From the NCBI GenBank assembly GCA_004010275.1, contig RBWT01000002.1:1-64000 (forward strand): 64,000 nucleotides of DNA, written 5' to 3'. Below the pieces are notes generated by a model that was not told the origin of the DNA, did not search any database, and worked only from the letters and a program-made list of their open reading frames with translations. This document shows, piece after piece, positions 28,983 through 38,259 of this stretch. Within the stretch, counting starts at the first letter, position 1; every line of letters starts with the position of its first letter. Origin of the DNA: Streptomyces huasconensis. Its GTDB lineage: Bacteria > Actinomycetota > Actinomycetes > Streptomycetales > Streptomycetaceae. Made by a program: the position numbers and the translations under genes.

Positions 28983-29183
28983 ATGTGCCAGCACAAGCCG
29001 CCGTGCCCGAGCGCCGACTCCCCCGACCGGGAGGCCGCTTGCCCCTTGGTGAGCCACCCGGAGCAGGGCTGGAGCCTGCTGTGCAACGGGGTCCTGCTCT
29101 TCGAGGACACCGGTGAGCTACTGCCCGACGGCCAGATCGTCGCCCCGCACCGCCCCATTACCGCGGCGATGGTGACGGCATGA
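28983..29183 (+). CDS. DUF5999-type small Cys-containing protein
   Basis: A 66-residue protein: MCQHKPPCPSADSPDREAAC then HPEQGWSLLCNGVLLFEDTG and DGQIVAPHRP. This is the Streptomyces DUF5999 pattern with conserved Cys/His at the N-terminus. Function unknown. It overlaps the next gene by ATGA (29180-29183). Three tandem GATCC units (about 28951-28968) lie 15 bp upstream of its start. Confidence 0.8.
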   Translation: MCQHKPPCPSADSPDREAACPLVSHPEQGWSLLCNGVLLFEDTGELLPDGQIVAPHRPITAAMVTA

Positions 29184-30289
29184 CGCACTCGTTCTTCCCC
29201 GTCCACCTGCATGGTGCAGCAGGTCGCCGGGCCCTGCTCCAGGCTGGTGGCCTGTTGGTGCTCGGCTCGATCACCCCCTTGTTCAACGCGGTATGGCAGC
29301 TCGGCGACCTGTACGACGTTCCCTGGCCACAGCGCATGAGCCACTACGACACGCTGATCCGCGTAGGTGTGGGCGTGAACGTGTTCTTCTGGCTGGCGTG
29401 GGTGGTGATAGCCCGCACGACCCTCGACCGCGTCTCCCCGCGGAAGCGGATGCTGCACCGCTGCGCGGCGGTGGGCAGCGGTGCCATCGCCTTATGTGCC
29501 GCTGACCCCGACAGAGGTCTCGGCTTCGTCGGAACGGTCGCGACCGGGGTCACGTTCGCGTGGCTGGCACTGGAGGTCTGCCGCTCCCACGGCATCACGC
29601 TGGAGAAAACCTCCAGAGAAGAGGACCCGGGGCGTCGGCGTGCCCACACATGGCTTCTCGGAGAGAAGGCGTTTTACGCCTGCGCGGCAGGTGGGGTCCT
29701 TGCCTACCTGGGCATGCAGGCGTTGCGTGTCCTCGACGTGGCCGCCCTGCCGGTCATGGAGGGAGACCAACTGGCCACGATCGGCGTCACGGGTGTGTTC
29801 GACTTCGTGGCCAAGCTGGTGGTGGTCGTGGCCGTTGAGGACGTCATCATCGTGGCTGCCACCGCCGCACTGATGACGGCCGCGGGACGGCCCATCTGGC
29901 AGATCTACACCACGGTCTGCGTCGTCGAGGTCACCGTCCACGCGTACTTCGGCCTGCCCGCCATCGCGATGGCCATCTTTGCGGCCGGCCGCCTCCGTCT
30001 CTTCCTGCGCTACGGCCGCGTGCTGCCGCTGGCCATCGCCCACGCCGTATTCGATCTGCTCGGCGGCTTCCTCATGCGGGTCCCTTTCCCCGAACGCTTC
30101 CTGTTCATCGTGCCGCTGGGCGTCGTGGTCACGCTCATTGCAGAGCGCGTACGGAGGGCGGGCGACCCTGCCGAGCCGATCGACCCGTCCGCCCGTCGGC
30201 GGCAGGGCGGGGCTCCCGTCAAGGCTCTTCGCGGTATCCGCAAGGCGATTGCGCACTGCGAGAGCTGCGCGAACGCGGAGCGCTCATAG
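29180..30289 (+). CDS. CPBP-like (CAAX-protease/bacteriocin-processing) multispanning membrane protein
   Basis: 369 residues with about eight hydrophobic helices and a basic C-terminal tail. The C-terminal half carries CPBP-like spaced polar residues: AVEDVIIVAA (Glu), CVVEVTVHAYFG (His) and LAIAHAVFDLL (His-x3-Asp). This is close to, but not, the canonical EExxxR/FxxxH/HxxxN set, so activity is uncertain. ATG 29180 overlaps the DUF5999 stop. A TTA codon lies at 29492-29494. Such proteases can process small peptides, but no precursor is obvious. Confidence 0.6.
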   Translation: MTHSFFPVHLHGAAGRRALLQAGGLLVLGSITPLFNAVWQLGDLYDVPWPQRMSHYDTLIRVGVGVNVFFWLAWVVIARTTLDRVSPRKRMLHRCAAVGSGAIALCAADPDRGLGFVGTVATGVTFAWLALEVCRSHGITLEKTSREEDPGRRRAHTWLLGEKAFYACAAGGVLAYLGMQALRVLDVAALPVMEGDQLATIGVTGVFDFVAKLVVVVAVEDVIIVAATAALMTAAGRPIWQIYTTVCVVEVTVHAYFGLPAIAMAIFAAGRLRLFLRYGRVLPLAIAHAVFDLLGGFLMRVPFPERFLFIVPLGVVVTLIAERVRRAGDPAEPIDPSARRRQGGAPVKALRGIRKAIAHCESCANAERS

Positions 30290-30351
30290 GGCTTTTCTAC
30301 CCCCATGGAGTGCGAGCCGCGCTCCAACCCATCACTGTCCAGGAGGACGAG

Positions 30352-31606
30352 ATGTTCCTTCCCCACCCCGTGATCGAACAACTCAGCGACGCCCAGGTGG
30401 CGACCTGGGAGCAGCACTTCGCCGCGCCGACACGAACGGCCCCGGGCGATCGAGGAGGGTGTCTGGCGCAGGACGCAGGACCCGGCGAATGCCGTGCAGT
30501 CCGGCTGGTCCGAGGACGAGCAGGGCCGCCGTCGCATCGTGCACTACCGCTACCGGTACGACCTCGATTACACGTTCCCGGTGCCCCGTCTGGTCCTCGC
30601 GGAGCTGTACCTGTACACCTCGGTGCTCGCCCCGAAGGTCGAGATCGACGAGCACCGTGCCAACGTGCGCTCCTGGCTCATCCAGGGCGGCTGGCGGCAG
30701 ACCGGCGACGCCATGTGGGCGAAGGGCGACCTGCGGGTCACCATCGCCCCCTACGACGATCACCCGCAGGACGAGCGCGCCTCGCGAAAGACCCCAGAGG
30801 GGTTCTGCTCGCTCGACGTCGTGTTCGTCTCCGAGGACTTCGCGGTGACGCGCAACGTGCGCCAGATGCCGTGGAACGTCCTGGCGGGCGGTATCCGCGT
30901 CAAGGATGAGCGCGGCACCCCGGCCTACGCCGACGACCTGAGCGAGCTGTCCCAGTACCTGCCGTTCCAGGTTGAGCTCGGCTGCGGCACCAGCATCGAG
31001 GCCGGGGTGCCGCCGCTGCACTTCCTGCACCAGGCGTACCGGGTCACCGAGCGGACCGACAACGTCATGAAGCAGACGCACCCGTTCGTCCTGAGTCCGC
31101 AAAAGGACACTCTCGTGCGGGAGATGCTGCTCGACGCCACGGCGAAGGCGGAGGAACTGGTCACGATGTTCCGCGCGAGCTTCCTCGCCAAGCCGACTGC
31201 CGCGCACCACGCGCTCAAGGCCCTGCACGAGGCCGGGCACTTCGTCGGTCCCGTGATCCAGCACAACTTCGATCTGCTCGCCGCACGGGCCGGGCTGGAG
31301 GAGTGCTTCGTGCGGCGCTACGACCAGAAGATTCTGCCTGTGCCGTTCCACCCCGAGGCGAAGTCGCTCGTGGTCGTCGGTCTGCACGCCGACCGGCGGT
31401 CGGTCCAGAAGCGGGCCCGCGACCGCGGCATGAAGGTCTTCTTCGTCGACACCGAGGGCCTGGAGGAGTTCGGCCAGTACATGCCCTACCCGCTGGAGGG
31501 CCCGCAGGACGACGACGTGATCGTGAAAGCCGAGGCCCTGCCCACGCTCACCGCGCTGTGCCGCCGGCTCGGCGTGCAGACACCCGTCCCCACCCAGGTC
31601 GCCTGA
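30352..31606 (+). pseudogene. SIR2-like domain protein (frameshift near 30428)
   Basis: ATG 30352 follows AGGAGGACGAG. The first frame (MFLPHPVIEQLSDAQVATWE) shifts near 30428 to the long frame (RPRAIEEGVWRRTQDPANAV). The N-terminal 190 residues are an unknown alpha/beta domain. The C-terminal part is SIR2-like: GCGTSIEAGVPPL (GAGxS equivalent, 30980-31018), the HxALxxLHEAG helix, QHNFDLLAARAGL (the TQNID equivalent), and LVVVGLHADRRSVQKRARDR. The catalytic His of deacylases (ELHG) is replaced in FVRRYD. NAD binding is plausible; deacylation is doubtful. Corrected length is about 417 residues. Confidence 0.7.
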
Positions 31607-31681
31607 CCGGCAGGTTCCCCGGGGCCGCGGCGACACTGGCGCGCAGCCCTCCCATGAGCACACCCAAAAAGGGACTCCCCC

Positions 31682-32974
31682 ATGGATTCGTATGAGCAAG
31701 GCCGTGGACGGCTGCTGACATCCGCCAGGCCCCTGCCGGACTTCGAGGTTGTGGGCTCTCAGGGACCGTGGCTGCACTGCGCCGGCGATACCTGGATCTT
31801 CGACGGGTCGAGCGGACTGCTCTGCGCCAACGTCGGGCAGAGCAGTCGCAAAGTCCGCGCCCGAGTCGAGCAGCAGTTCTTCCAGTACTCCTTCGGCGGG
31901 GCCGCCGTCGTCCGGCCCCACGTCCAGATGGAGCTGGTGAACCGGCTGTGCCACGTCGTGGGCCGCCCAGACGACTCCGTTGCGCTGACCACATGCGGGA
32001 CGCTCGGCGTCGAAGTCGCCGTGGGTCTGGCGCGGAACATCACACGGGTGCGCAACGGCAAGCAGCGCGGAGACATCCTCACCTCCACCCTGAGCTACCA
32101 CGGAAACTCTGCACTGACCCTTGCGCTCGCAGGCAACCATGCCCGCAGGCCGCGCCCCGAGGACGCCTTCGGGCTCGGCCCTGCTTTTCCGGCGCCCTAC
32201 CCGCCGACGCACGCCCACGAGACCCGCGACTGCGATGCGTCATGCGCCGACGAGATCGCGACAGCCATCGACAACCGCGGGGCGGAGAACGTCGCCGCGG
32301 TGTTGATCGAGCCCGTCAACGGGAGCACGGGCGGCGCCTTCGTGCCACCCGACGGCTATCTACAGCGAGTATCGGAGATCTGCCGGCAACGGGACGTCCT
32401 GGTCCTCCACGACGAGGTGCTGACCGGGATGTACCGCACCGGTACGCCGCTCGCCAGCCAGCACTGGGAAGGCTGCGAGCCCGACATGGTGATCCTCTCC
32501 AAAGGGCTGGGAGCCGGGTACACGAGCGTCGGCGCGGTGCTGGTGTCGCCCAGGATCGCCCCGTGGCTCCGGCACGAGGACGCTGATCCACTGCCCGCGA
32601 TGGGCACCATAGCCACCCACCCGCTCATGGCGGCCGCCTGCCTGGGCGTCCTGGACGAGCTGGAGACGATCCACGTCACCACTTTCACCGCGCGCGGGGA
32701 ACGCCTCGGAGCAGCGCTGAAGGACTTGCGTGGGGTCGGGCCGGTGACGGACGTACGCGGACTGGGCTTCCTCTACGGGGTGGAAGTCGCCCCGGGGCAG
32801 CTCTGGCCCGTGATGAAGGCGGCGGAGGAGCGGGGGGTGCTCTTCTACCCGTTCACCGGGGCCGGAGAGCCCCGGAGCGAGGGTCTGGTCGTGGCACCTC
32901 CGTTGATCTCGACGGACGACGACATCGGCTTCCTGATCGCGGCCGTGTCCGACGCACTGGCCTCCGCGGGCTGA
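31682..32974 (+). CDS. class III PLP-dependent aminotransferase
   Basis: 430 residues of fold-type I. It has GSSGLLCANVGQSS at the start, TTCGTLGVEVAVGLAR, SYHGNSALTLAL, EPVNGSTGGAFVPPDGYLQ, the cofactor Asp in VLVLHDEVLTGMYRTG and the Schiff-base Lys in MVILSKGLGAGY. The C-terminal VRGLGFLYGVEVA is family-typical. The amino-group substrate is unknown. A 75-bp gap separates it from the SIR2-like gene, and a nucleotide-sugar dehydrogenase follows on the same strand. Confidence 0.88.
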   Translation: MDSYEQGRGRLLTSARPLPDFEVVGSQGPWLHCAGDTWIFDGSSGLLCANVGQSSRKVRARVEQQFFQYSFGGAAVVRPHVQMELVNRLCHVVGRPDDSVALTTCGTLGVEVAVGLARNITRVRNGKQRGDILTSTLSYHGNSALTLALAGNHARRPRPEDAFGLGPAFPAPYPPTHAHETRDCDASCADEIATAIDNRGAENVAAVLIEPVNGSTGGAFVPPDGYLQRVSEICRQRDVLVLHDEVLTGMYRTGTPLASQHWEGCEPDMVILSKGLGAGYTSVGAVLVSPRIAPWLRHEDADPLPAMGTIATHPLMAAACLGVLDELETIHVTTFTARGERLGAALKDLRGVGPVTDVRGLGFLYGVEVAPGQLWPVMKAAEERGVLFYPFTGAGEPRSEGLVVAPPLISTDDDIGFLIAAVSDALASAG

Positions 32975-33147
32975 ACCACTGCGCGCACCGTTACCAGGCC
33001 CCCGGCCAGTGGCCGATCCGATCCGTGGCATCCGGCCGAACTCCTCAACGAACGTTCGAACAGCGTGAGTTGGCACCTGCTCGCCAACCGATAGCGTCGG
33101 GGGCACGCCGATTTCGGTGCCCCCCGACCAGATAAGGACAACCTGCA

Positions 33148-34470
33148 ATGCGTATTTCCGTGATCGGCTGCGGTCACCTCGGTATCCCGCACGCGGCGGC
33201 GATGGCCGAACTGGGCCATGAGGTCATCGGCGTGGACGTCGACCAGGCCAAGGTCGATCGGCTCAACGCCGGCGAATGCCCCATCTTCGAGGCCGGTCTC
33301 CCGGAAATGCTCGTCCGCCATACCCAGAGCGGGCGTCTGCGCTTCACCACCAGCATCCGCGAGGCCGCCGTCTTTGCCGAACTGCACTTCATCGGCGTCG
33401 GCACCCCCATCGATGCCGACGGCCGCTCCTACGACACCGCCCAGGTCTTCGGCGCCATCCGCCAGCTCGCTCCCCACCTTGACCGGGCGTGCACGATCGT
33501 CGGGAAGTCCACCGTCACCGTCGGCACCACCAGCCAGGTCACCGCCCTCGTACAGCGTCTGGCCCCCGCCGGTGAGGAAGTCGACGTCGCATGGAACCCG
33601 GAGTTCCTTCGTGAGGGCCACGCAGTCGAGGACACTCTCCGCCCGGACCGTCTCATCGCGGGTCTCACCACCGCCGCGGCCGAGAAGGCCCTCCGCACGG
33701 TCTACGCGCCCATCCTCGATGCGGGCGTCCCACTCTTCGTCACCGATCCACAGACCGCCGAACTGGCCAAGGGCGCCGCCAACAGCTTCCTCGGCTTGAA
33801 GATCAGCTACATCAACGCAGTCGCCGACATGTGCGAGGCCGCGGACGGCGACGTCGCCCAGATCGTGGACATCATGGGCATCGACCCCCGGATCGGCAGC
33901 GGCAGTATGCGGCCCGGCATCGGATACGGCGGCGGCTGCCTTCCCAAGGACGTCCGCGCCTTCACCGCGGGCGCCCGACAGCTCGGCGCCGAACAGGCCG
34001 CAGCCCTCCTGCACGCCGCCGAAGTGATCAACGAAAGCCGTACGGACGTTGCTCTGGGCCTCATCACACGAGCCCTGGGCAACCGTTCTCTCACCGGCAC
34101 CCGGGTCACCGTGTGGGGTGCTGCCTTCAAGCCCGGCACAAACGACGTCCGTGAATCTCCGGCTCTCGCTCTCGCTCAAGCGCTCCAGCAGGCTGGCGCC
34201 ACCGTCACCATCCATGACCCGCAGGCTGTGTCCACGGCAATGGTCCGCAGTCCCGAGTTCGACTACACCGACGACCTCTCCGCTTCCCTCGATGGTGCCG
34301 AGGTCGTCGTGCTGGCCACCGAATGGCCCGAATACCGGCAGGCCGACCCCCAGGCCCTGGTCGACCGCCCCGCCAACCCCCTACTCGTCGACTGCCGCAC
34401 CACCCTTGACCCCGAACTGTGGCGCGCGACAGGCTGGACCGTCCACCAGCTCGGACGACCCGGTAAGTAG
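33148..34470 (+). CDS. UDP-glucose/GDP-mannose dehydrogenase family protein
   Basis: 440 residues. The N-terminal NAD site is ISVIGCGHLGIPHAAAMAELGH with VIGVDVD. The central region has NPEFLREGHAVEDTLRPDR and KGAANSFLGLKISYINAVAD, and the catalytic Cys is in GYGGGCLPKD. The C-terminal UDP-binding domain has GAAFKPGTNDVRESPAL. It oxidises a nucleotide-sugar 6-hydroxyl to the acid (UDP-glucose, UDP-ManNAc or GDP-mannose). AAGGA lies 10 nt before the ATG. It points to a glycan or sugar-bearing product made with its neighbours. Confidence 0.9.
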   Translation: MRISVIGCGHLGIPHAAAMAELGHEVIGVDVDQAKVDRLNAGECPIFEAGLPEMLVRHTQSGRLRFTTSIREAAVFAELHFIGVGTPIDADGRSYDTAQVFGAIRQLAPHLDRACTIVGKSTVTVGTTSQVTALVQRLAPAGEEVDVAWNPEFLREGHAVEDTLRPDRLIAGLTTAAAEKALRTVYAPILDAGVPLFVTDPQTAELAKGAANSFLGLKISYINAVADMCEAADGDVAQIVDIMGIDPRIGSGSMRPGIGYGGGCLPKDVRAFTAGARQLGAEQAAALLHAAEVINESRTDVALGLITRALGNRSLTGTRVTVWGAAFKPGTNDVRESPALALAQALQQAGATVTIHDPQAVSTAMVRSPEFDYTDDLSASLDGAEVVVLATEWPEYRQADPQALVDRPANPLLVDCRTTLDPELWRATGWTVHQLGRPGK

Positions 34471-34484
34471 AAACGGCACACGCG

Positions 34485-34952
34485 ATGACCAGCGACGACG
34501 TTGTTCTCCGCCGCGCCGAAGACACCGACGCCCGCGCCGCAGCAGACGTATGGCTGCGCTCCTACGCCGCCGCACTGCCAACCGTGCGCTGTGCGCACGA
34601 CGAGGCCGACGTCTGGGACTGGTTCGCCCGCGTTCTCGTGCCGCAGTACGACACCTGGGTGGCCGTCGCGGAAAACAACGTGGTGGTGGGGCTCCTGGTG
34701 CTCAAGGGCCCAGAGCTGAAGCAGCTCTACCTCGATCCCGAGTGGCGCGGGCAGGGGCTCGGTGACCGGTTCATGTCTCTGGCCAAGCGCAGGCAGCCAG
34801 ACGGCCTGTCACTGTGGACCTTCCAGATCAACGTACCGGCCCGGCGCTTCTACCAACGGCACGGTTTCATTGAAGTGGAGCGCACTGACGGACAGCGCAA
34901 CGACGAACGCGAGCCGGATGTCCACTACGTCTGGCAGCCACAGACGAAGTAG
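34485..34952 (+). CDS. GNAT-family N-acetyltransferase
   Basis: 155 residues with the acetyl-CoA loop KQLYLDPEWRGQGLGDRFMSLAKR and the C-terminal strand pair LWTFQINVPARRFYQRHGFIEVERTD. It starts 14 bp after the dehydrogenase stop and is likely co-transcribed. The acceptor might be an amino sugar made by the adjacent enzymes; that is inference. Confidence 0.88.
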   Translation: MTSDDVVLRRAEDTDARAAADVWLRSYAAALPTVRCAHDEADVWDWFARVLVPQYDTWVAVAENNVVVGLLVLKGPELKQLYLDPEWRGQGLGDRFMSLAKRRQPDGLSLWTFQINVPARRFYQRHGFIEVERTDGQRNDEREPDVHYVWQPQTK

Positions 34953-35036
34953 CCCGACCGACTGACGATCAAGGCGGTCCTCCGAACACCGTGGTAGCCG
35001 CCTTCATCACAGGGCTCACCGGCTACCGTTACAAGC

Positions 35037-35882
35037 ATGACGATTCTGGTCATCGGGGGCAGCGGCTTCCTGGGGTCCGAGGTGGTCCGGCAGGCGCGAA
35101 CGGCGGGTTACGTGACGGTCGCGACGTACGCGCGAGCACCGAGTGGAGCCATTCCGACCGCCTGGCGGCCCCTCGATCTGCGGGCCGTGGGCTGCTTGGA
35201 CGCCGTCATGGCCGAGGTGCGCCCCAGCGTCGTCATCAACACATCGAGCGGCCGGGCCGACTGGGCCGTTACGGCACAGGGCCCTCTCCACCTTGCGATG
35301 GCCGCGGCGAAGCACGGAACCCGCATGGTCCACATGTCCACCGACGCGGTGTTCTCCGGCGCCGACCGAGTGCACTACGACGAGACCTGCCTCCCGGACC
35401 CCATCACGCCGTACGGTGCAGCCAAGGCCGCAGCGGAGACCGGGGTCCTCGCAGTGCACCCCAAGGCCGTCGTCGCCCGTACTTCGCTGATCATCGGACA
35501 TGGGCGTTCAGTGCACGAGCGCCTGGTGCACCGGCTCGCCGCGAGTACAGACACTGGAGCCCTGTTCACCGATGACTTTCGTTGTCCAGTGCATGTCTCG
35601 GACCTGGCGGCCGCGGTCCTGGAACTGGCAGCGAGCGACGCAGCCGGCATCCACCATGTCGCGGGGGCCGACGCCCTAAGCCGTCACGAACTGGCCGTTC
35701 TCATCGCCAGGCGAGATGGTCTCGACCCCTCCTGCCTGCCTAAGGGCCTCCGGGCAAACAGCACATTGCCCGGCGCTCTCGACGTACGCCTTGACAGCCA
35801 GGCGACCCAGCGGCAACTGCACACCACGCTGCGCGGCGCCCGGGAGTTTTTGCGCAGAGGAGACGTCACGCCCGGAAATTAG
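35037..35882 (+). CDS. RmlD-like NAD(P)-dependent sugar-nucleotide reductase/epimerase
   Basis: A 281-residue short extended SDR. It has VIGGSGFLGSEVVRQAR (GxxGxxG), a bounded DLRAVGCLDAVMAEVRPSVVINTS typical of RmlD, HMSTDAVFSG and the catalytic Y-x3-K in PYGAAKAAAE, then RTSLIIGHG. The C-terminal half has FRCPVHVSDLAAAVLELA. It would reduce or epimerise a keto-sugar nucleotide or a related substrate. It completes the 31.7-35.9 kb set of aminotransferase, dehydrogenase, GNAT and reductase. Confidence 0.85.
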   Translation: MTILVIGGSGFLGSEVVRQARTAGYVTVATYARAPSGAIPTAWRPLDLRAVGCLDAVMAEVRPSVVINTSSGRADWAVTAQGPLHLAMAAAKHGTRMVHMSTDAVFSGADRVHYDETCLPDPITPYGAAKAAAETGVLAVHPKAVVARTSLIIGHGRSVHERLVHRLAASTDTGALFTDDFRCPVHVSDLAAAVLELAASDAAGIHHVAGADALSRHELAVLIARRDGLDPSCLPKGLRANSTLPGALDVRLDSQATQRQLHTTLRGAREFLRRGDVTPGN

Positions 35883-36463
35883 GGGAGCTGGCTGCCGAAG
35901 CTGTAACAGATCGGCCCGCTGACGTTCCGCGCTGTAGAGAAAGGGGGTGGCCCTTGTGTCAACCCCCATCACCTCAGCGACGCGGAGGATGGGTGACGGC
36001 TGCTACTGCTCCACTCTCACCGGCGGCGGGCCGTGCCTTCTGGCAGGAACCCCTGTTCCCGTCGAAGCCTGCGTCGGTGCGGACGTCAGCGAAGACCGTG
36101 GAGGCCAAAGCAGGGGCGGCCGCGCCCCCCTCAGCTCCCCGCGCCGCCCGCGTCTCGACCGCGAGGAGGCCGCGGACAGGCTACCGTCGCTCTCCGCCAC
36201 GGTGTCGGTCGCCACCACCCGCACGAAGGCCGCGATGCCGTTCCTCCCGGGCTCCGCGCTGGCGCTGACCGAGGAGCCGTACAACTGGTCCACCGAGCGC
36301 ATCGGCAAGCTAGGCGACGTCACCCCGAAGTACGTGCGCGACGTCAAAAGCGTTGCGGCGAGGCGCCGCCGCTGATCCGCCCATCAAGGCCGCCGCAAAC
36401 CCGACTTCTCGCTGCGATGCGTTGGTCGCGTCCGGCGCCTGGGCCGACGCTCGGGGTTAGGTA
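35883..36463 (+). other. gap with a possible HTH-like remnant
   Basis: 581 bp with no firm gene. A frame ending at 36375 has a protein-like tail (EEPYNWSTERIGKLGDVTPK, then YVRDVKSVAARRRR) that could be the C-terminal HTH of a regulator, but its upstream part is low in coding character. It may be a truncated or frame-broken gene. Confidence 0.35.
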
Positions 36464-37069
36464 CTACCCCAGTGACGCGAATGTTGCCGCTGCGACCGCG
36501 GATCCGAGGACCGTGCCGGCGACAACCTGGGCAGGTGTGTGGTCCCTCAGCTCGATCCGCGACCACCCGACGAGAGCCACGAGCGAGTAACCGAGGAGAG
36601 CCCAGGGGCCATAGGTCTGGGCAAGCATGGCGACGGCGCCCGCGGAGACGGCTTGGTGCACGGAGATCTTCCAGGCGAGCGTGATGAGTGCGAGCGCTGC
36701 CAACGTGACCATCATGCTCGCGATGAGCGCGATGAGAATGCGGGGAGCCCCTAGGCCCGCCATGAGGACGAAGCAGGTCAGGACGGAAGTCAGGATGACC
36801 GCCATGACCAGGAGGCGGGCCCGCTTGGCGCCGACGTTGCGGTCGCTCCATCGTCCCTTCTTGATGCCGTGGTCGATGAAGAGGATCGGGATGACGGCGG
36901 CGAAGAGCACTCCAATGAGGCTCCACACCATTCCGGCCCACCCGTCGGTGTGCCAACCGACCAGCAGGCACACCACGACTATCCACGTTTTCGGATGCAG
37001 ACGGTCACTGATCGTGCGCGCGAGTGCGTGTTCGCGGCTGGTGGCGCCGAAGATGTCTGTGGTGCTCAT
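36464..37069 (-). CDS. PAP2-superfamily membrane protein
   Basis: 201 residues with about six helices. The C-terminal part carries the phosphatase pattern KISVHQAVSAGAVAML (S-x-H), then SRIELRDHTPAQVVAGTVLG (R..HT..QVxxG). It would hydrolyse a lipid or isoprenoid phosphate at the membrane. Its ATG overlaps the stop of the upstream transporter-like gene by 4 bp, so it is the third gene of a coupled operon. Some catalytic residues differ from the consensus (SVHQA for SGH), so activity is not certain. Confidence 0.8.
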   Translation of the reverse strand: MSTTDIFGATSREHALARTISDRLHPKTWIVVVCLLVGWHTDGWAGMVWSLIGVLFAAVIPILFIDHGIKKGRWSDRNVGAKRARLLVMAVILTSVLTCFVLMAGLGAPRILIALIASMMVTLAALALITLAWKISVHQAVSAGAVAMLAQTYGPWALLGYSLVALVGWSRIELRDHTPAQVVAGTVLGSAVAAATFASLG

Positions 37070-38259
37070 GGTGCTGATGGCTCCAAGTCTTCCTGTGTGC
37101 CCACTCGGGCGGCTTCAGCCGTTGCGAAGGCGGCCACGGCCGGAGAGCGGTCGTAGGCGGCACTGACGCGGCGCAGCCAACGGAGTTCCGCGTCGGGGTC
37201 CTTTCCGACTCCGCCGAGTTCTGGGTGGTCGCCTGTGCATGGGCGGGCCACGGCGGCGATTTCGACGGCTGCTCTGAGCCATCCGGCTTCGGCCATGGCG
37301 GCTTGGTGCTTGGGCTTGGCTCCCGTGCTCGCCGCCATTGCCTCGGCTCTGGCTTGTGTGTCAGCCGGCACGTATTCGCGCAAGGCGAGGGAGGCGTCGG
37401 CGATCTCAATGAGGCAGCGGTTCAAGCGCAAACCCCAGCGCCCCTCGGCGATCTCGGTCTCCAAGACGACGGACGGGACTGCAGCGGTGAGACCACGCCA
37501 GAGAGGGTTGAGGGCGGCCAGCGCCCGGCGCTGCCTGGCCGTTTTCACCACCGGGGAGAGGGGTGGCAGACAGCTGCCGACTGTGATGGTGATGATGGCC
37601 GCCACCTTCAGCACTGTGGAGGTGTGGGCGGCGCTGTGCGCCTGAGCTGCTGTTGTCTGACCGTTGGCCATGCTCCAGAGGTAGGCAGTGCGCTGGAGCG
37701 CGTAGAGAAGCCCGACGGCACAGCCGACGCCTAGCAGGCCATGCCCTGCGCGGACCCACCGGTCACGGGTATGGCGCGCGGCCTGGATGAACAGCCAGGC
37801 CGCTACGGCCATCGCGATGCCGATGTAGAGCGTGAAGACGCCCAGGTGCAGCAAGGCCCAGTCGGAGTTGCGCTGGTCGACGAGGAAGCCTTCGGGGGCA
37901 CGACGGTCATGCGGTGCGAGCAGGAAGGTGACCGTCAGGAGGAAAAGGGCCGCAGCCCGGACTGCCCAGCGGGGGCGGGGCAGGAGGCCCTGGGGGCGGA
38001 CCACTGCGATGACGAAGTCGAGGACAGCCGCTGCCGAAACGACACCGAGAAGGTGTTTCAGCAGGTAGGCAGTGCTGGGAGCGCCAGTCAGCGCGTCGGT
38101 CCATCGCTCGACGGGCGCCACCTCGAACGTCATCGCGGCGGCCAGACTCACGAAGGCGACTTCGAGAGCACGCTGCTTATGCGAGTGGCTGAGAGAGGGG
38201 AGCCGCCACAAGGCCACCGCCCACAGCAGCAGTGCTACGAGAAGCTGGTGCGTCATCAA
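37066..38259 (-). CDS. MAB_1171c-like putative membrane transporter
   Basis: 397 residues. Six or seven membrane helices fill the first 235 residues, followed by a cytoplasmic alpha-helical domain (RALAALNPLWRGLTAAVPSV, RLNRCLIEIADASLALREYV) typical of the DUF6545-type tail. These proteins regularly accompany XRE or HExxH partners in actinobacteria; the substrate is unknown. It overlaps the HExxH gene upstream and the PAP2 gene downstream by ATGA on each side. Confidence 0.78.
   Translation of the reverse strand: MMTHQLLVALLLWAVALWRLPSLSHSHKQRALEVAFVSLAAAMTFEVAPVERWTDALTGAPSTAYLLKHLLGVVSAAAVLDFVIAVVRPQGLLPRPRWAVRAAALFLLTVTFLLAPHDRRAPEGFLVDQRNSDWALLHLGVFTLYIGIAMAVAAWLFIQAARHTRDRWVRAGHGLLGVGCAVGLLYALQRTAYLWSMANGQTTAAQAHSAAHTSTVLKVAAIITITVGSCLPPLSPVVKTARQRRALAALNPLWRGLTAAVPSVVLETEIAEGRWGLRLNRCLIEIADASLALREYVPADTQARAEAMAASTGAKPKHQAAMAEAGWLRAAVEIAAVARPCTGDHPELGGVGKDPDAELRWLRRVSAAYDRSPAVAAFATAEAARVGTQEDLEPSAP

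Noticed and set aside
30383..32218. A 611-residue open frame on the minus strand
   Set aside because: It is a shadow of the SIR2-like and aminotransferase genes; its composition is Arg/Gly/His-rich and it has no domain or ribosome-binding site.
29180..32974. A daptide-like peptide cluster (membrane protease plus class III aminotransferase)
   Set aside because: No short precursor peptide genes with a conserved C-terminus and no iron-type alcohol dehydrogenase partner are present.
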